Source of the DNA: OLB6 sp964620125
GTDB lineage: Bacteria; Bacteroidota; Ignavibacteria; Kapaibacteriales; Kapaibacteriaceae
Assembly: GCA_964620125.1 (NCBI GenBank)
Contig: CAZUGQ010000001.1
Coordinates: 62,001 to 126,000 of the forward strand
DNA: 64,000 bases
Reading direction: 5' to 3'
The notes beneath the pieces were generated by a model, which made no database searches, was not told the origin of the DNA, and saw nothing but the letters and a program-made list of their open reading frames with translations. Of the stretch, positions 43,475 through 53,280 are shown piece by piece. The position numbers and the translations under genes were made by a program. Within the stretch, counting starts at the first letter, position 1. Each line of letters begins with the position of its first letter.

Positions 43475-44143
43475 TCAACAGCAGGTATCCCCACAATGCA
43501 AGCTGCGTGCCTTGTGAAAACACTCCCTACCCTCTGCAAACGCATACCACGAAAGCACGGCAGATCCAATGAGGTCGAACCACCCAAACCCGGTGAGAAG
43601 GTACAGACCACTTGATGCAAGGAGGACGGCCGACATCTGCATACACACACTGGAACATCGCGCGTCAGCAAGGATGGGTGCAGACTCCAATGCAACACCA
43701 ACCGCCGTTTTTCGGCGGATCAGCAGCCACATGCAGAGTAACGAAACAGAGGAAATGATGAAACCGGGCACCATAGATTCGGGCTGCTGATCACCCGCAA
43801 GCCGCACAACCACCATTGCAGGCAGCAGTAAGGCAAGTACACATAATGCCACGCCGGTAATGCGAAGGGAGGTGCGCTCGAACTCATCCCGGCGGCTATG
43901 ACCATCCCTTCGTAAGCGCATCACCATATTCAACACGCCGATTGCGGCAACCACCTCGATACAACTGTCGGCACCAAAGCCAGCAAGAGACAATGCCTCG
44001 TCTGTAACACCGAACACAAGAGAGATTGCTCCCTCAGCAAGGTTGTACGTTATCGTGAGCCAGGCCAGGACTACGGCCTGCCGCCATAACCTTTCTTGCT
44101 GGTGCGAACGAATATCGCCACTATCGCGCGATGTGCTCACGGA
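43475..44143 (-). CDS. Cation-diffusion-facilitator-like membrane protein, short, with Cys-rich tail
   Basis: About 222 residues, six predicted hydrophobic segments, similar in pattern to the membrane part of CDF metal exporters: LAGFGADSCIEVVAAIG for TM2 and ESAPILADARCSSVCMQMS for TM5. The usual HxxxD or DxxxD pairs are altered (DSCIE; DARCSSVC). The cytoplasmic C-terminal domain is missing; instead the protein ends ECFHKARSLHCGDTCC. Start uncertain: GTG at 44141-44143 gives a 23-base overlap with the Fe-S gene stop; a longer frame to 44176 exists. Metal substrate unknown. Confidence 0.6.
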   Translation of the reverse strand, partial: SVSTSRDSGDIRSHQQERLWRQAVVLAWLTITYNLAEGAISLVFGVTDEALSLAGFGADSCIEVVAAIGVLNMVMRLRRDGHSRRDEFERTSLRITGVALCVLALLLPAMVVVRLAGDQQPESMVPGFIISSVSLLCMWLLIRRKTAVGVALESAPILADARCSSVCMQMSAVLLASSGLYLLTGFGWFDLIGSAVLSWYAFAEGRECFHKARSLHCGDTCC

Positions 44144-46148
44144 ATACCTCGGCAACGTCCTTAACAAGCACGGCATTTGTTTTGTCTGCAGCCTTTACAC
44201 CATCCGTAATCATCGTGGTGCAAAACGGACAGTTCACAGCAATAGTCGAGGCATTCGTATCCAATAGTTGCTGAGTGCGAACAATGTTCACCCGATCGCC
44301 TACCGTTTCTTCCATAAACATGCGCCCACCACCAGCACCACAGCAAAGCCCCCTATCCTCACTCTTTTCAACTTCGAAGATTTCTAGGCCAGGTATGCTG
44401 TCAAGAATGGTTCGCGGTGCTTCGTATTCGTTGTTGTATCGCCCAAGGTAACAGCTATCATGGTAAGTGATGGTAGCAAGATCGGCCTTGGTGCGATCCA
44501 ACTTCAGTCGGCCTGTATTGATCAACTCCGCTATGAACACAGTATGGTGCAGCACCTGGGCCGTGAAACCATACTGCGGATACTCGTTGCGCAGCGTATT
44601 AAAACAATGTGGGCAGGTGGTAACAATCTTGGTCACATTGTACCGCTGAAACGACTCGATGTTGGTCTTGGTGAGCATGTCTGCCAGAAACTCATTGCCA
44701 GTGCGCCGTGCCACATCACCTGTGCAATGTTCTTCTGTGCCGAGGATTCGGAAGTTCACACCGGCCATCTGCATGAGCTCGGCAAAAGCTCGGGTAATCT
44801 TCTTGGCCCTCTCGTCGTAGCTACCAGCACATCCTACCCAGAAAAGCACATCCATGGTTGCATCTTCGGCAGCCGTTTGGATACCCATTCCCTCGGCCCA
44901 ATTGGCTCTGTCGCTCTGTGCAAACCCACCCCATGGCACTGCATTGGTTTCAAGGTTGCCATAAATGTCGGGTAGGAGAGCACTTTCTTCGTTGAACTGC
45001 GATTCCATCATCACCATCGAACGGCGCATGCCAACGATGGCCGGTACATGTTCGATGTTCACCGGACATTCCTGCATGCAGGCACCACACGTGGTGCAAG
45101 CCCAGAGAGCATCAGGATTCACATAATCACCAATGAGCTTCTTGTCCCACACGACTTGTTCGGCGTGTGTGAGTTCTTCACCCTTCTGCTTCTTGAGTAT
45201 CAGGGGTGCCTTGTCCATGGTGCGTTCGTGTATCCCCACAATCACAGCTCGAGGATCCAGCACCTTTCCTGTTTGATTTGCCGGACACACACTTGTGCAC
45301 CGTCCGCAGTGCGTACAGGTATACCCATCCAGCAAGGTTTTCCACGTAAAGTCCTCTACGTCCACCACCCCAAACTTCTCCGCCCCTTCCTCTTCGAAGT
45401 TGATGGGTTCTAGGGTATTGGATGGCCGAATGGGACCCAGAAACACGTTGGGAATCGACGTTAATACGTGCAAGTGTTTCGAGTACGGCAGATAATTCAG
45501 GAAAGCAAGGATCAACACGGCATGCGTCCACCATGCGGCATGAAACGCAATCACCGATCCCCCCCCAAGTGCGGCGTGGAGCACGTTGCCAGCCGGCCAT
45601 GAGAGCGGACGAAATGCCCAGTCAAAGTCATACCCAGTTACGTGAGAGCGCAATCCATTCTGCACGAACAGCGCACTTACAATGCAGAAGATGGTAAGCA
45701 GGATCAGCCCTGCTTCTACCTGTTCACCCTGGACCTGCAAGCGTGCAACCTTACTCACGTAACGGCGCCAGATCGACATGATGGTGCCAACGATGATGAG
45801 TATGCAGAAAACGTCCGTGAGAGCCGTTATCACCATGTACAGCGGACCAAGTACGCTGAATGACCAGCCATCGTGCAGTCCTTCCAACACCATCTCGGCT
45901 GCCGAGAAGAGCAGTACCAGAAATCCCCAAAAGATCGCTGCATGGATGGGCCCGGCCGTGGGGTCACGAAGAATCTTCGTTTGCCCAAATCCTACGGTAA
46001 GCGTCGTAAGAATTCGTTGGCCAAGATTATCCAACCGATTGGTTGGTTTGGCTACTCGCAGGTAAGAAATCAATCGAACAGCGCTGCGTGTAAACAGAGC
46101 GAGAGCAGCGACGAGAACAACGATAAATACGTAGTTCTGCAGGTGCAT
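44121..46148 (-). CDS. Membrane Fe-S oxidoreductase with two 4Fe-4S motifs and CCG domains
   Basis: 675 residues from ATG 46146-46148. An N-terminal membrane domain (about six helices, nitrate-reductase-gamma-like) is followed by two ferredoxin motifs CTHCGRCTSVCP and CTTCGACMQECP, then two cysteine-rich CCG domains of the heterodisulfide reductase type (CPHCFNTLRNEY; GLCCGAGGGRMFMEE). This layout is seen in the FadF/EtfQO-associated Fe-S proteins that pass electrons from CoA-ester oxidation to the quinone pool. Its neighbour is a divergent CoA-transferase, which fits that role by inference. Carries an 8-C run at 45559-45566. Confidence 0.85.
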   Translation of the reverse strand: MHLQNYVFIVVLVAALALFTRSAVRLISYLRVAKPTNRLDNLGQRILTTLTVGFGQTKILRDPTAGPIHAAIFWGFLVLLFSAAEMVLEGLHDGWSFSVLGPLYMVITALTDVFCILIIVGTIMSIWRRYVSKVARLQVQGEQVEAGLILLTIFCIVSALFVQNGLRSHVTGYDFDWAFRPLSWPAGNVLHAALGGGSVIAFHAAWWTHAVLILAFLNYLPYSKHLHVLTSIPNVFLGPIRPSNTLEPINFEEEGAEKFGVVDVEDFTWKTLLDGYTCTHCGRCTSVCPANQTGKVLDPRAVIVGIHERTMDKAPLILKKQKGEELTHAEQVVWDKKLIGDYVNPDALWACTTCGACMQECPVNIEHVPAIVGMRRSMVMMESQFNEESALLPDIYGNLETNAVPWGGFAQSDRANWAEGMGIQTAAEDATMDVLFWVGCAGSYDERAKKITRAFAELMQMAGVNFRILGTEEHCTGDVARRTGNEFLADMLTKTNIESFQRYNVTKIVTTCPHCFNTLRNEYPQYGFTAQVLHHTVFIAELINTGRLKLDRTKADLATITYHDSCYLGRYNNEYEAPRTILDSIPGLEIFEVEKSEDRGLCCGAGGGRMFMEETVGDRVNIVRTQQLLDTNASTIAVNCPFCTTMITDGVKAADKTNAVLVKDVAEVFREHIAR

Positions 46149-46184
46149 GGAGGTTCCCCTTGTGAGCCCGAATTTACCAAACAC

Positions 46185-46192
46185 TAACTTTG
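46185..46192 (+). promoter_or_regulatory. TAnnTTTG box upstream of the CoA-transferase gene
   Basis: TAACTTTG, 26 bases before the ATG at 46218 in the divergent gap between the Fe-S oxidoreductase and the CoA-transferase. Confidence 0.4.
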
Positions 46193-46217
46193 TGGCTCCT
46201 TCACCACGGAGCACATC

Positions 46218-47501
46218 ATGAGCCGCATCACCAGTGCCAGCGAAGCTATTGGCGCTGTTCAGTCAGGTCATCGTCTCTATCTGCACAGTGTTGCGGCCGC
46301 TCCTCAGCACCTGATACGTGAGTTGGTACACCAGGCACCACGCTTACGAAACGTGGAAATCGTTCATCTTCATACTGAAGGTCCCGCACCGTACGCCGAC
46401 CCACAGTATGCAGAGAACTTTCGTGTGAACTGCCTGTTCATTGGCGGCAACATGCGTAAGGCTGTGCAGGAAGGAAGAGCTGATTACACGCCCGTATTCC
46501 TTAGTGAAATTCCTGAGCTGTTTTATAGTAACCAGCTCGATATCAATGTGGCATTGATCCAAGTGTCACCACCGGATGATCACGGCTTCTGTTCACTTGG
46601 CGTAACAGTCGAAGCCGCACACGCAGCCTTGCACAGTGCTGAAATCGTCATTGCTCAGGTAAACCCGCGGATGCCGCGTACGCATGGCGATGCATTGGTT
46701 CATGCCTCTCGAATCAACTATCTGGTACCGTGGGAAGAAGAACTGCCACAGGTTCCGCGGCCAGCACTCACTGATGTGGAGCATGCCATCGGACGTTACG
46801 TTGCAGAGCTAGTTGAGGATAAGGCCACTCTTCAGATGGGCATTGGAGCAATACCAGATGCAGTGCTCGCTCAACTCGGCAACCACAAAGACCTTGGAGT
46901 CCACACGGAAATGTTCAGCGATGGTCTGGTAGATCTTGTTGAACAGGGAGTGGTAACGGGTGCGTACAAGACCAAACATCCCGGAAAGATTGTGTCTACC
47001 TTCGTGATGGGTACCCAACGGGTGTATGATTTCATCCACGACAATCCGATGGTAGCGATGCTGGACGTTGCCTACGTGAATAGGCCAACCGTGATCCAGC
47101 GGAATCCGCGGGTGACGGCAATCAACAGTGCCATCGAGGTAGACGTTACGGGACAGGTATGTGCTGATTCCATTGGCACCGCACCATTTTCGGGTGTTGG
47201 CGGACAGGTTGACTTTATCCGTGGCGCAGCACTGAGCGAAGGTGGCAAGCCCATCATCGCCTTGCCATCCCGAACAAGCAAGGGCATTAGCCGCATTACG
47301 TCGCTACTCAAGCCCGGAGCAGGTGTGGTAACATCGCGCGCTCATGTGCGATACGTGGTTACCGAATACGGCATTGCCTACCTTCACGGTAAATCGCTCC
47401 GCGAACGAGCACAGCACCTCGTGAACATTGCCCACCCCGAAGAGCGGGAGCGTCTTGCACGTGAAGCCTTCGAACATTGGAAGCTGCGCGTGAGCGTCTA
47501 A
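46218..47501 (+). CDS. Acetyl-CoA hydrolase/CoA-transferase family protein
   Basis: 427 residues, the length of 4-hydroxybutyrate or acetate CoA-transferases. Motifs: VEIVHLHTEGPAPYADP, LIQVSPPDDHGFCSLGV, MGIGAIPDAVLAQL, catalytic Glu in GVHTEMFSDGLVDL, and SGVGGQVDFIRGA. It moves CoA between acyl-CoA and free acids (acetate-type) or hydrolyses the thioester; the exact substrate is unknown. Starts ATG 46218. The opposite-strand neighbour is an Fe-S electron carrier. The next gene (GWxTD) follows after 7 bases. Confidence 0.9.
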   Translation: MSRITSASEAIGAVQSGHRLYLHSVAAAPQHLIRELVHQAPRLRNVEIVHLHTEGPAPYADPQYAENFRVNCLFIGGNMRKAVQEGRADYTPVFLSEIPELFYSNQLDINVALIQVSPPDDHGFCSLGVTVEAAHAALHSAEIVIAQVNPRMPRTHGDALVHASRINYLVPWEEELPQVPRPALTDVEHAIGRYVAELVEDKATLQMGIGAIPDAVLAQLGNHKDLGVHTEMFSDGLVDLVEQGVVTGAYKTKHPGKIVSTFVMGTQRVYDFIHDNPMVAMLDVAYVNRPTVIQRNPRVTAINSAIEVDVTGQVCADSIGTAPFSGVGGQVDFIRGAALSEGGKPIIALPSRTSKGISRITSLLKPGAGVVTSRAHVRYVVTEYGIAYLHGKSLRERAQHLVNIAHPEERERLAREAFEHWKLRVSV

Positions 47502-47508
47502 CGTGCCC

Positions 47509-48801
47509 ATGACAACACGTCTTTTCAAGCCCCTTGCCTACCTTATGCTTGCTGGGGTAACGTCTGCCGTAGCGCAGCCAACCATCAGCAATCCGGTGTT
47601 GATGGACATCCTTGTGTTTCACGGACCGGACATTACCGGCAAGGAATTCGTTGACGTTTACTTGGCTGTTCCCTACCGATCCTTGCAGTTCCATGAACTC
47701 GATGGTCGGTATGCAGCGCAGTTCACAGCCAACATCACCATACGCGACAGTATTGGCAGGAACCGTACCGATACCGCACTGAGTCGCTCACGCGTCGAAG
47801 ACAGCTATGCCATCACACAAGGTGCCACAGGAAAGGCCGAGAACATTGTTGTTCGCTTTCAGTTAAAGCCCGGCACCTATCGCGCAGAAGTAGGCGTCCG
47901 CGACCAGTTTTCTCGCCGAGAGTTCACCCTCACGGATACGGTGCGTGTTCCCGACCTGGGAGCAACACCTGCCATCTCTTCTCTGATGTACGTGAGTCAG
48001 ATTGAGGAGCACAACCAGCGATACTCAATCACACCGTATGTAGGCAGCACCATCTGGAACGGAGAACTTCAGTTGTTCACGTTCTTCGAGGTGTACGATG
48101 TCGAGCTACCACGCGAAGCTGCCTTCTCCTGGCACATTCGTTCCTCTGATGGGCGAGAACTGGGACGGGGCTTGGGCGATGTGGTAAGGCTTACCAAACG
48201 TGCCACCCAACACTTTCTACCACTGCGAATGACCGAACGAGCATTGCCGGGGCGCTACCAGCTTACTGTTCACATGCATCCTGTTCGGAACGGAAGCGCA
48301 GACACAACGGAGTCACTTGCTTCATCATCACGAAGGTACATCGTGCCACGAACGCTTGCATCGGACGTATCGGGCGATATGACCATGGCCATCAAACAGT
48401 TGGCCTACGTGGCATCACAAGCAGAGATTGACGATATCACTGCGGCAACTACCGAAGCAGCACGCCGAGAACGATTTGAACAGTTCTGGAAAAAACAGGA
48501 TCCTACGCCGAACACCGTTAAGAATGAAGCCTTCGAAGAATACTACAATCGCATAGCGACCGCAAACCGCCTGTACAAAAGCTACACTGAAGGATGGCTT
48601 ACTGATATGGGTCGGGTGTACATCATCTACGGCGAGCCACAAAGCAAGGAAAAGGGAACGGCATCCACGGGTGTTACCATTGTTGAACGTTGGATCTATG
48701 CCGATAATATGGTGTTCGTGTTTGAAGACAACACAGGCTTTCAGGACTTCCGACTGCGCACACCGCTACCACCCGACGCTAAGTATCGGTACCATCGGTA
48801 A
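47509..48801 (+). CDS. GWxTD domain protein, secreted
   Basis: 430 residues from ATG 47509. Predicted signal peptide LAYLMLAGVTSAVAQ. The C-terminal part has YTEGWLTDMGRVYIIYGEP, the GWxTD signature; the N-terminal part is beta-rich (VYLAVPYRSLQFHEL, RVEDSYAITQG). GWxTD proteins are common in Chlorobi, Acidobacteria and related phyla, with unknown function, often near peptidase or polymer-degrading genes. A strong hairpin follows the stop at 48839. Confidence 0.75.
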   Translation: MTTRLFKPLAYLMLAGVTSAVAQPTISNPVLMDILVFHGPDITGKEFVDVYLAVPYRSLQFHELDGRYAAQFTANITIRDSIGRNRTDTALSRSRVEDSYAITQGATGKAENIVVRFQLKPGTYRAEVGVRDQFSRREFTLTDTVRVPDLGATPAISSLMYVSQIEEHNQRYSITPYVGSTIWNGELQLFTFFEVYDVELPREAAFSWHIRSSDGRELGRGLGDVVRLTKRATQHFLPLRMTERALPGRYQLTVHMHPVRNGSADTTESLASSSRRYIVPRTLASDVSGDMTMAIKQLAYVASQAEIDDITAATTEAARRERFEQFWKKQDPTPNTVKNEAFEEYYNRIATANRLYKSYTEGWLTDMGRVYIIYGEPQSKEKGTASTGVTIVERWIYADNMVFVFEDNTGFQDFRLRTPLPPDAKYRYHR

Positions 48802-48838
48802 GCACCGCCGGTAAGCAACGTGAACAAACAAAGAAAAA

Positions 48839-48864
48839 GGCCCGCTTGCCGAAGCAAGCGGGCC
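48839..48864. terminator. Bidirectional terminator-like hairpin
   Basis: GGCCCGCTTGC, loop CGAA, GCAAGCGGGCC: perfect 11-bp stem located between the convergent stops of the GWxTD gene (48801) and the Omp28-like gene (48894). A-rich on the left (AAAGAAAAA), which reads as T-rich after the stem on the minus strand. Confidence 0.85.
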
Positions 48865-48893
48865 TATCATGATTGCCAAGGTTGGGTTATGCG

Positions 48894-51308
48894 TTAGCGG
48901 ATTACCACAACGGTAAGCACGGCATGTTCATCGCCCGACGTAGCAACTACCGTGTAGGTGCCTGCGGTAAGTGTTGCCGCGTTCAGATTGAGCAGTGTTG
49001 TACCTGCTGGCTGACCTTCGAAGAGAGTTGCAACCGACCGGCCGGCATTGTCGATCACGTTTACGGTAACGGGTGCTGTAGACGTGAGTTCGATATTGGT
49101 CGAAGCTGTAACGGGGTTGCTGCCTACAAGGCGCATGCTGATGCTACCAGTTTCGCTTACCGCTTCCGTTTCAACGCTCGATGCTACGCTGCCACCGGAT
49201 AGGCGCACTGTGGGGGCAGTTGCATTTCCAGCCATGACGAGACTAGCAAGGAAACTGCTCTTTACAGTGGTTGGCGAAAAACGAACCTTCACCACGTATG
49301 TGCCACCAGGGGCAACGGTTGCCTTTTGGCCGCCAGGAATACGACCTTCGATCACATCGAATGCTGTGGCATCATTGCCAGCAACGTTTACAGACGTAAG
49401 CTCCAAATCGGCCGTACCAGTATTGGTAATCGTGAGTGTCTTGTCAAGATTCTCTCCAACCATCACATTACCAAACACTAGGCTTTCCGTGCTAACGGAG
49501 ATCACTGGCTTGTTGGCCTGAGTACTTGGTAGGATGTATTCAAGAACCTTTTCCGTAATGCTATTTCTCTGTGCTTCGATGCCAAGGTGTTCAGCACCAA
49601 AACACGTGAATACAAATCTTTTGGTACCGTTTTCGTGGCGGACGCCCACAATATTCTGCGTGCTACCGGCTGCATGCACAAATGCAGTGCATGTGCCACT
49701 CTGCAGTGTGAGCAGGTCCTGGAAGGCCATATACACAGGCCATGTTTGCGGGTTGCCGTTGTTTGCCGTGGCTGTCCAACCATTGGAGATTGGGTCGCTG
49801 GCTACGCCTGACATGGTGAACGAGGTATAGTACCGACCGTCGTTTCGTGCCTCCGTTGTGCGGAGACCAATGCCATAACTTTCAAAAAAGGCCTTTGCTT
49901 GCGGAAAACCTGGCTGAGAGCGCCATGTATCGCTCAAGATGATACCAAGTGCAACGGGAGCAGTAAGCCATACACCTTTGTTAGCCTTAAGCATTGCATC
50001 GGCATACGGTGTGAGAGCAGCGATGCCGAATCTTCCGTCGTACCCACATGGAAGAATGATTGCCTCGAAGGTGCTTTCTGGAGGGAACGCTGCCAACACT
50101 TCCGTGCTGAATTCAACATAGGCAATGTCCGCACCAAACTTGGAAGCAAATGCTGGAATAGCAGCTCCTGCGGCATAGCCGGTTACTCCATAGTACACTG
50201 CAGCGCGCGTTCCTCGCGTGAGGTATCCTACGGTGATACTCGACTCCTCCGAGAAACCACTCGACACTACTGGAGTTACCTTGAGTTCTATTCGTGCAAA
50301 GAAAGCACGGGTAACGGCTGTGGAATTGATGATCACATTACCGCTTTCACCAGGACCCAGCACAACTTCACTGCTGGAGAGTGAGGCATTCCATCCGTTC
50401 TGAGCAAGGTTCTCGGCGTTCACGATTTCAAGAGCGCAAACGAGTTCCTTGTCAGTAGGATTGGTAATCTTAATGGTCTTTGCAGCACTGGCACCCTTGT
50501 CAACCAATTCCCATTTCGGGCTCACTGGTTCAACCTGTGCGTACACAGTTTTCAGACTGGTTCCAGCGTTAAGGACGGACTTGTCAACCGTGTTCTGAAC
50601 ATAGGCAATCACGTACTGTTGCCCTTCGGGCCACGTCTTTCCCGACTTAACTGTGTAGCTAAAATTCCAGGTTTGCTCTGATGCCGCTGCCATTGTAATC
50701 GACGTTCCGTCAGCATCAGGAAGCATCAAGTTCATGGCATCGTAAAACTCATCCTCTCCGTTGCTGTTTGCAAGGGTTTGGGGCAGTTCCGGCCACGGTG
50801 CATACTTGCTCACAACGGCAACGTGCAACCTGTGGCTGTTCAGAGCAACGTTCGTGGTGCACCTAACGGTTACATCAACCTTGTTACCAGTACGTACTTC
50901 CGTGACGTCAAGCTTGAGCGGAGCACCCTGAGCATTATCAATAGCTGCCTGCTGCAACATTGCAGCAGGATTGGTGATCGATGTGACCTTACCATTCATG
51001 AAGCCAGCAGGAATACCAGTAACGCCATAATAGGAGTGGCGTGTGTCTGCATCCGGCTTGTTTTCATTGTTCCACGGGTCATTTGGCGCTGGGTAGTGCA
51101 TGTGGAACCGCACAGAAACAATGCCGTTCGACATCTTCACCGTTTCCAGCAATGCTTCGCTGGCAGCAACACATGGTCCACATGTGGCACTAGTGAACTC
51201 TTCGATAACCGTTAGGCGTGGGAAGGTTGTTTGCGCAAGCGCGGCATTGCCGGCCATCAGCAAGGTAAAAGCTGTGGCAAGACAGGTTAACAGGAACCGA
51301 TGCTTCAT
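48894..51308 (-). CDS. Secreted Omp28-like protein with thioredoxin-like domain and T9SS-type C-terminal domain
   Basis: 804 residues from ATG 51306-51308, which has a GGAGGAG Shine-Dalgarno-like sequence 6-12 bases upstream, unusual here. Signal peptide LLTCLATAFTLLMAGNAALA. N-terminal thioredoxin-like domain with EEFTSATCGPCVAASEAL (CGPC near residue 42) as in Omp28 proteins. Middle beta-rich region; a choice-of-anchor-D-like domain (LVFGNVMVGENLDKTLTITN); C-terminal VNVIDNAGRSVATLFEGQ ... VLTVVVIR is a T9SS sorting domain. Probably surface-exposed or released. Confidence 0.85.
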   Translation of the reverse strand: MKHRFLLTCLATAFTLLMAGNAALAQTTFPRLTVIEEFTSATCGPCVAASEALLETVKMSNGIVSVRFHMHYPAPNDPWNNENKPDADTRHSYYGVTGIPAGFMNGKVTSITNPAAMLQQAAIDNAQGAPLKLDVTEVRTGNKVDVTVRCTTNVALNSHRLHVAVVSKYAPWPELPQTLANSNGEDEFYDAMNLMLPDADGTSITMAAASEQTWNFSYTVKSGKTWPEGQQYVIAYVQNTVDKSVLNAGTSLKTVYAQVEPVSPKWELVDKGASAAKTIKITNPTDKELVCALEIVNAENLAQNGWNASLSSSEVVLGPGESGNVIINSTAVTRAFFARIELKVTPVVSSGFSEESSITVGYLTRGTRAAVYYGVTGYAAGAAIPAFASKFGADIAYVEFSTEVLAAFPPESTFEAIILPCGYDGRFGIAALTPYADAMLKANKGVWLTAPVALGIILSDTWRSQPGFPQAKAFFESYGIGLRTTEARNDGRYYTSFTMSGVASDPISNGWTATANNGNPQTWPVYMAFQDLLTLQSGTCTAFVHAAGSTQNIVGVRHENGTKRFVFTCFGAEHLGIEAQRNSITEKVLEYILPSTQANKPVISVSTESLVFGNVMVGENLDKTLTITNTGTADLELTSVNVAGNDATAFDVIEGRIPGGQKATVAPGGTYVVKVRFSPTTVKSSFLASLVMAGNATAPTVRLSGGSVASSVETEAVSETGSISMRLVGSNPVTASTNIELTSTAPVTVNVIDNAGRSVATLFEGQPAGTTLLNLNAATLTAGTYTVVATSGDEHAVLTVVVIR

Positions 51309-51390
51309 CGGGATCTCCTCCAAGATGGAAACGGGTAAGTTATTTCGAACCGGGTGACAGATAAAATAGGCAGGAATTGGTTACACTTAA

Positions 51391-51405
51391 CCAAAGCCCC
51401 CTACC
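51391..51405 (+). repeat. AGCCCCCT-type motif overlapping the yidC stop
   Basis: CCAAAGCCCCCTACC; the yidC stop codon (51401-51403, TAG on the minus strand) is inside it. Confidence 0.7.
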
Positions 51406-53275
51406 GCTTTTTCTTGGACTTTGACGAATTGGGCCTTGGCCGTCCGTTGGCCGGCGGGCGTTGCTGGGCACCGCCCTGCGAAGGCCGATGTGTGGTTCCT
51501 GGTAGCGACCTGCCCTGAGCCTCGGCCATTTCCTGCGCTTCGCGCATCTTTCTCTGTAGCCAGGTCTCCTTCTTGGGCATGGCCTTCAAATCGGCAAGCG
51601 TTAACTGATTCTTGCTGAACCTCTTCATGTACCACTGCTGGAGGATGCCAACAATGTTGAAAACGAAGTAGTACAGGTTAAGACCAGCTGGCAGTGTGGA
51701 GAACATGAGTGTGAGCATGATGGGCATCATGTACACCAAGCCCTGCTGACGAGGATCCGTAACCACCTGCTTTTGCTGTATGAACAACGTTGCACCCATT
51801 GCAAGTGCAAGACCGGAAAACTTGTCGATGTTCACAATGGGCAGCTTGAACGGCAAGGAAAAGATCACGTCAGGTACGGACAGGTCCGTGATCCAGAATG
51901 GAAGAAATGCCGCCTGACGAAGCTCGATGTTTAGGTTGAGAACGGCGTACATGGCATACAGAATAGGCATCTGCAGCAGTAAGGGCAAACACCCACCAGC
52001 AGGGTTGATGCCATATTCCGAGTAAATCTTCATGGTCTCCTGCTGCTGGCGCTGCAGGTCGTCCTTATACTTCTCCCGAACCTCATTCATGAGCGGAGCC
52101 ACAAGCTGCATCTTACGTGCTGACTGGAGCTGACCAATGCTCAGTGGATACAAAAGCACCTTGAGGATGAGTCCAAATACGATGATGGCAACGCCCCAGT
52201 TGGGCACGATTTGGTGGATGAACTTCATGGTTGGAAGCATGAAGTACTCACCGATGGGCTTCACAATCCACTTGAAGCCGAAGTTCATAACCTCGGTAAG
52301 GTTGTACGCTGCTAATGTGTCGTATTGCATTGGTCCGGCATAAAGCAACATTGTATGCTCCTGCCTGCCGCCCTGGTACGGAAGCTTGTATGCCAATGAG
52401 TACCGCTCTACGTGGCCTCCATTCCGAGCTCCATAGCGTATGCCGGAATAATAGGCAGACCCATCAAAGTCCGCCGGCGGCTGAAGGGCCACGGCAAAAT
52501 ATTTGTTGCGAGTTGCCAGAAACCTGATGTGCCCGGTGGCAGATCGCTCCTCGAGTTTGTTGTACTCGGTTGCGTCAAGCTCGTCTATCTCGTCGCCCCA
52601 CGCAGCCATCGCAACGGCATTATTGCTTTCGTCAACACTGTTCTGCTCCTGGTACCGCAATCCATTCTTCCACTGAAGATTGACAAAGCGGTTGGTTTGT
52701 GGGATGGCATTCTCCAATCCATCGAGCACCAGGCGAGTATCAACACCATATCGAGAACCATGAAAGATGTATGTGCGCTCGATGCGTCCGCCCTCTGGCA
52801 AGGTGGCTATGGCCGTGACTGCTACACTGTCGGTGCCGGAAACCCGGATCATCGTATCCGGAACCTGGAACTCGAACGGCACGTCCTGTGCCTGCACCTT
52901 GCTACCGTCCATCCGGCGAAACGTGAACCCAAATTCGTGCGCCCCGGGTTGCACCAAGTCAACCAGGGCCTGCGGTCTCTGCGCATGATCCCACGGACGG
53001 TAATCCTTGAGTATCCATGACCGAATGGTGCCTCCCTGACTACTGAGCTTAACTCTAATTCGGTCCGTTTCTACAACGAGTATCGACTCTGGTAAAGGGG
53101 CTATGGCAGGCGCAGGCTTATTTGTGACTGCTGTTTGAACACTGTCGGCACGTTCCTTCCGGACGGCTGTGCGCTGGGGCGTAACGTCGCGCGTGGAAAA
53201 CATGCTTTGCACAAACACCCAAACAGCCACAACAAGGCCGATGAGGATGACGCCAAGGAGTGATCTTCGATCCAT
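51401..53275 (-). CDS. yidC: Membrane protein insertase YidC
   Basis: Inner-membrane insertase/chaperone, 624 residues. N-terminal helix VILIGLVVAVWVFVQSMF, a large periplasmic beta domain (residues about 60-350), then the insertase core with FVPNWG/IVPNWGVAIIVFGLILKVLLYPLS, NPAGGCLPLLLQMPILYAMY and MPIMLTLMFSTLPAGLNLYYF, and a basic tail (SSKSKKKR). Its stop (51401) is in the motif at 51395-51402. Part of the rpmH-rnpA-yidD-yidC set, typical of the region near the replication origin. Confidence 0.97.
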   Translation of the reverse strand: MDRRSLLGVILIGLVVAVWVFVQSMFSTRDVTPQRTAVRKERADSVQTAVTNKPAPAIAPLPESILVVETDRIRVKLSSQGGTIRSWILKDYRPWDHAQRPQALVDLVQPGAHEFGFTFRRMDGSKVQAQDVPFEFQVPDTMIRVSGTDSVAVTAIATLPEGGRIERTYIFHGSRYGVDTRLVLDGLENAIPQTNRFVNLQWKNGLRYQEQNSVDESNNAVAMAAWGDEIDELDATEYNKLEERSATGHIRFLATRNKYFAVALQPPADFDGSAYYSGIRYGARNGGHVERYSLAYKLPYQGGRQEHTMLLYAGPMQYDTLAAYNLTEVMNFGFKWIVKPIGEYFMLPTMKFIHQIVPNWGVAIIVFGLILKVLLYPLSIGQLQSARKMQLVAPLMNEVREKYKDDLQRQQQETMKIYSEYGINPAGGCLPLLLQMPILYAMYAVLNLNIELRQAAFLPFWITDLSVPDVIFSLPFKLPIVNIDKFSGLALAMGATLFIQQKQVVTDPRQQGLVYMMPIMLTLMFSTLPAGLNLYYFVFNIVGILQQWYMKRFSKNQLTLADLKAMPKKETWLQRKMREAQEMAEAQGRSLPGTTHRPSQGGAQQRPPANGRPRPNSSKSKKKR

Positions 53276-53280
53276 ACGGT

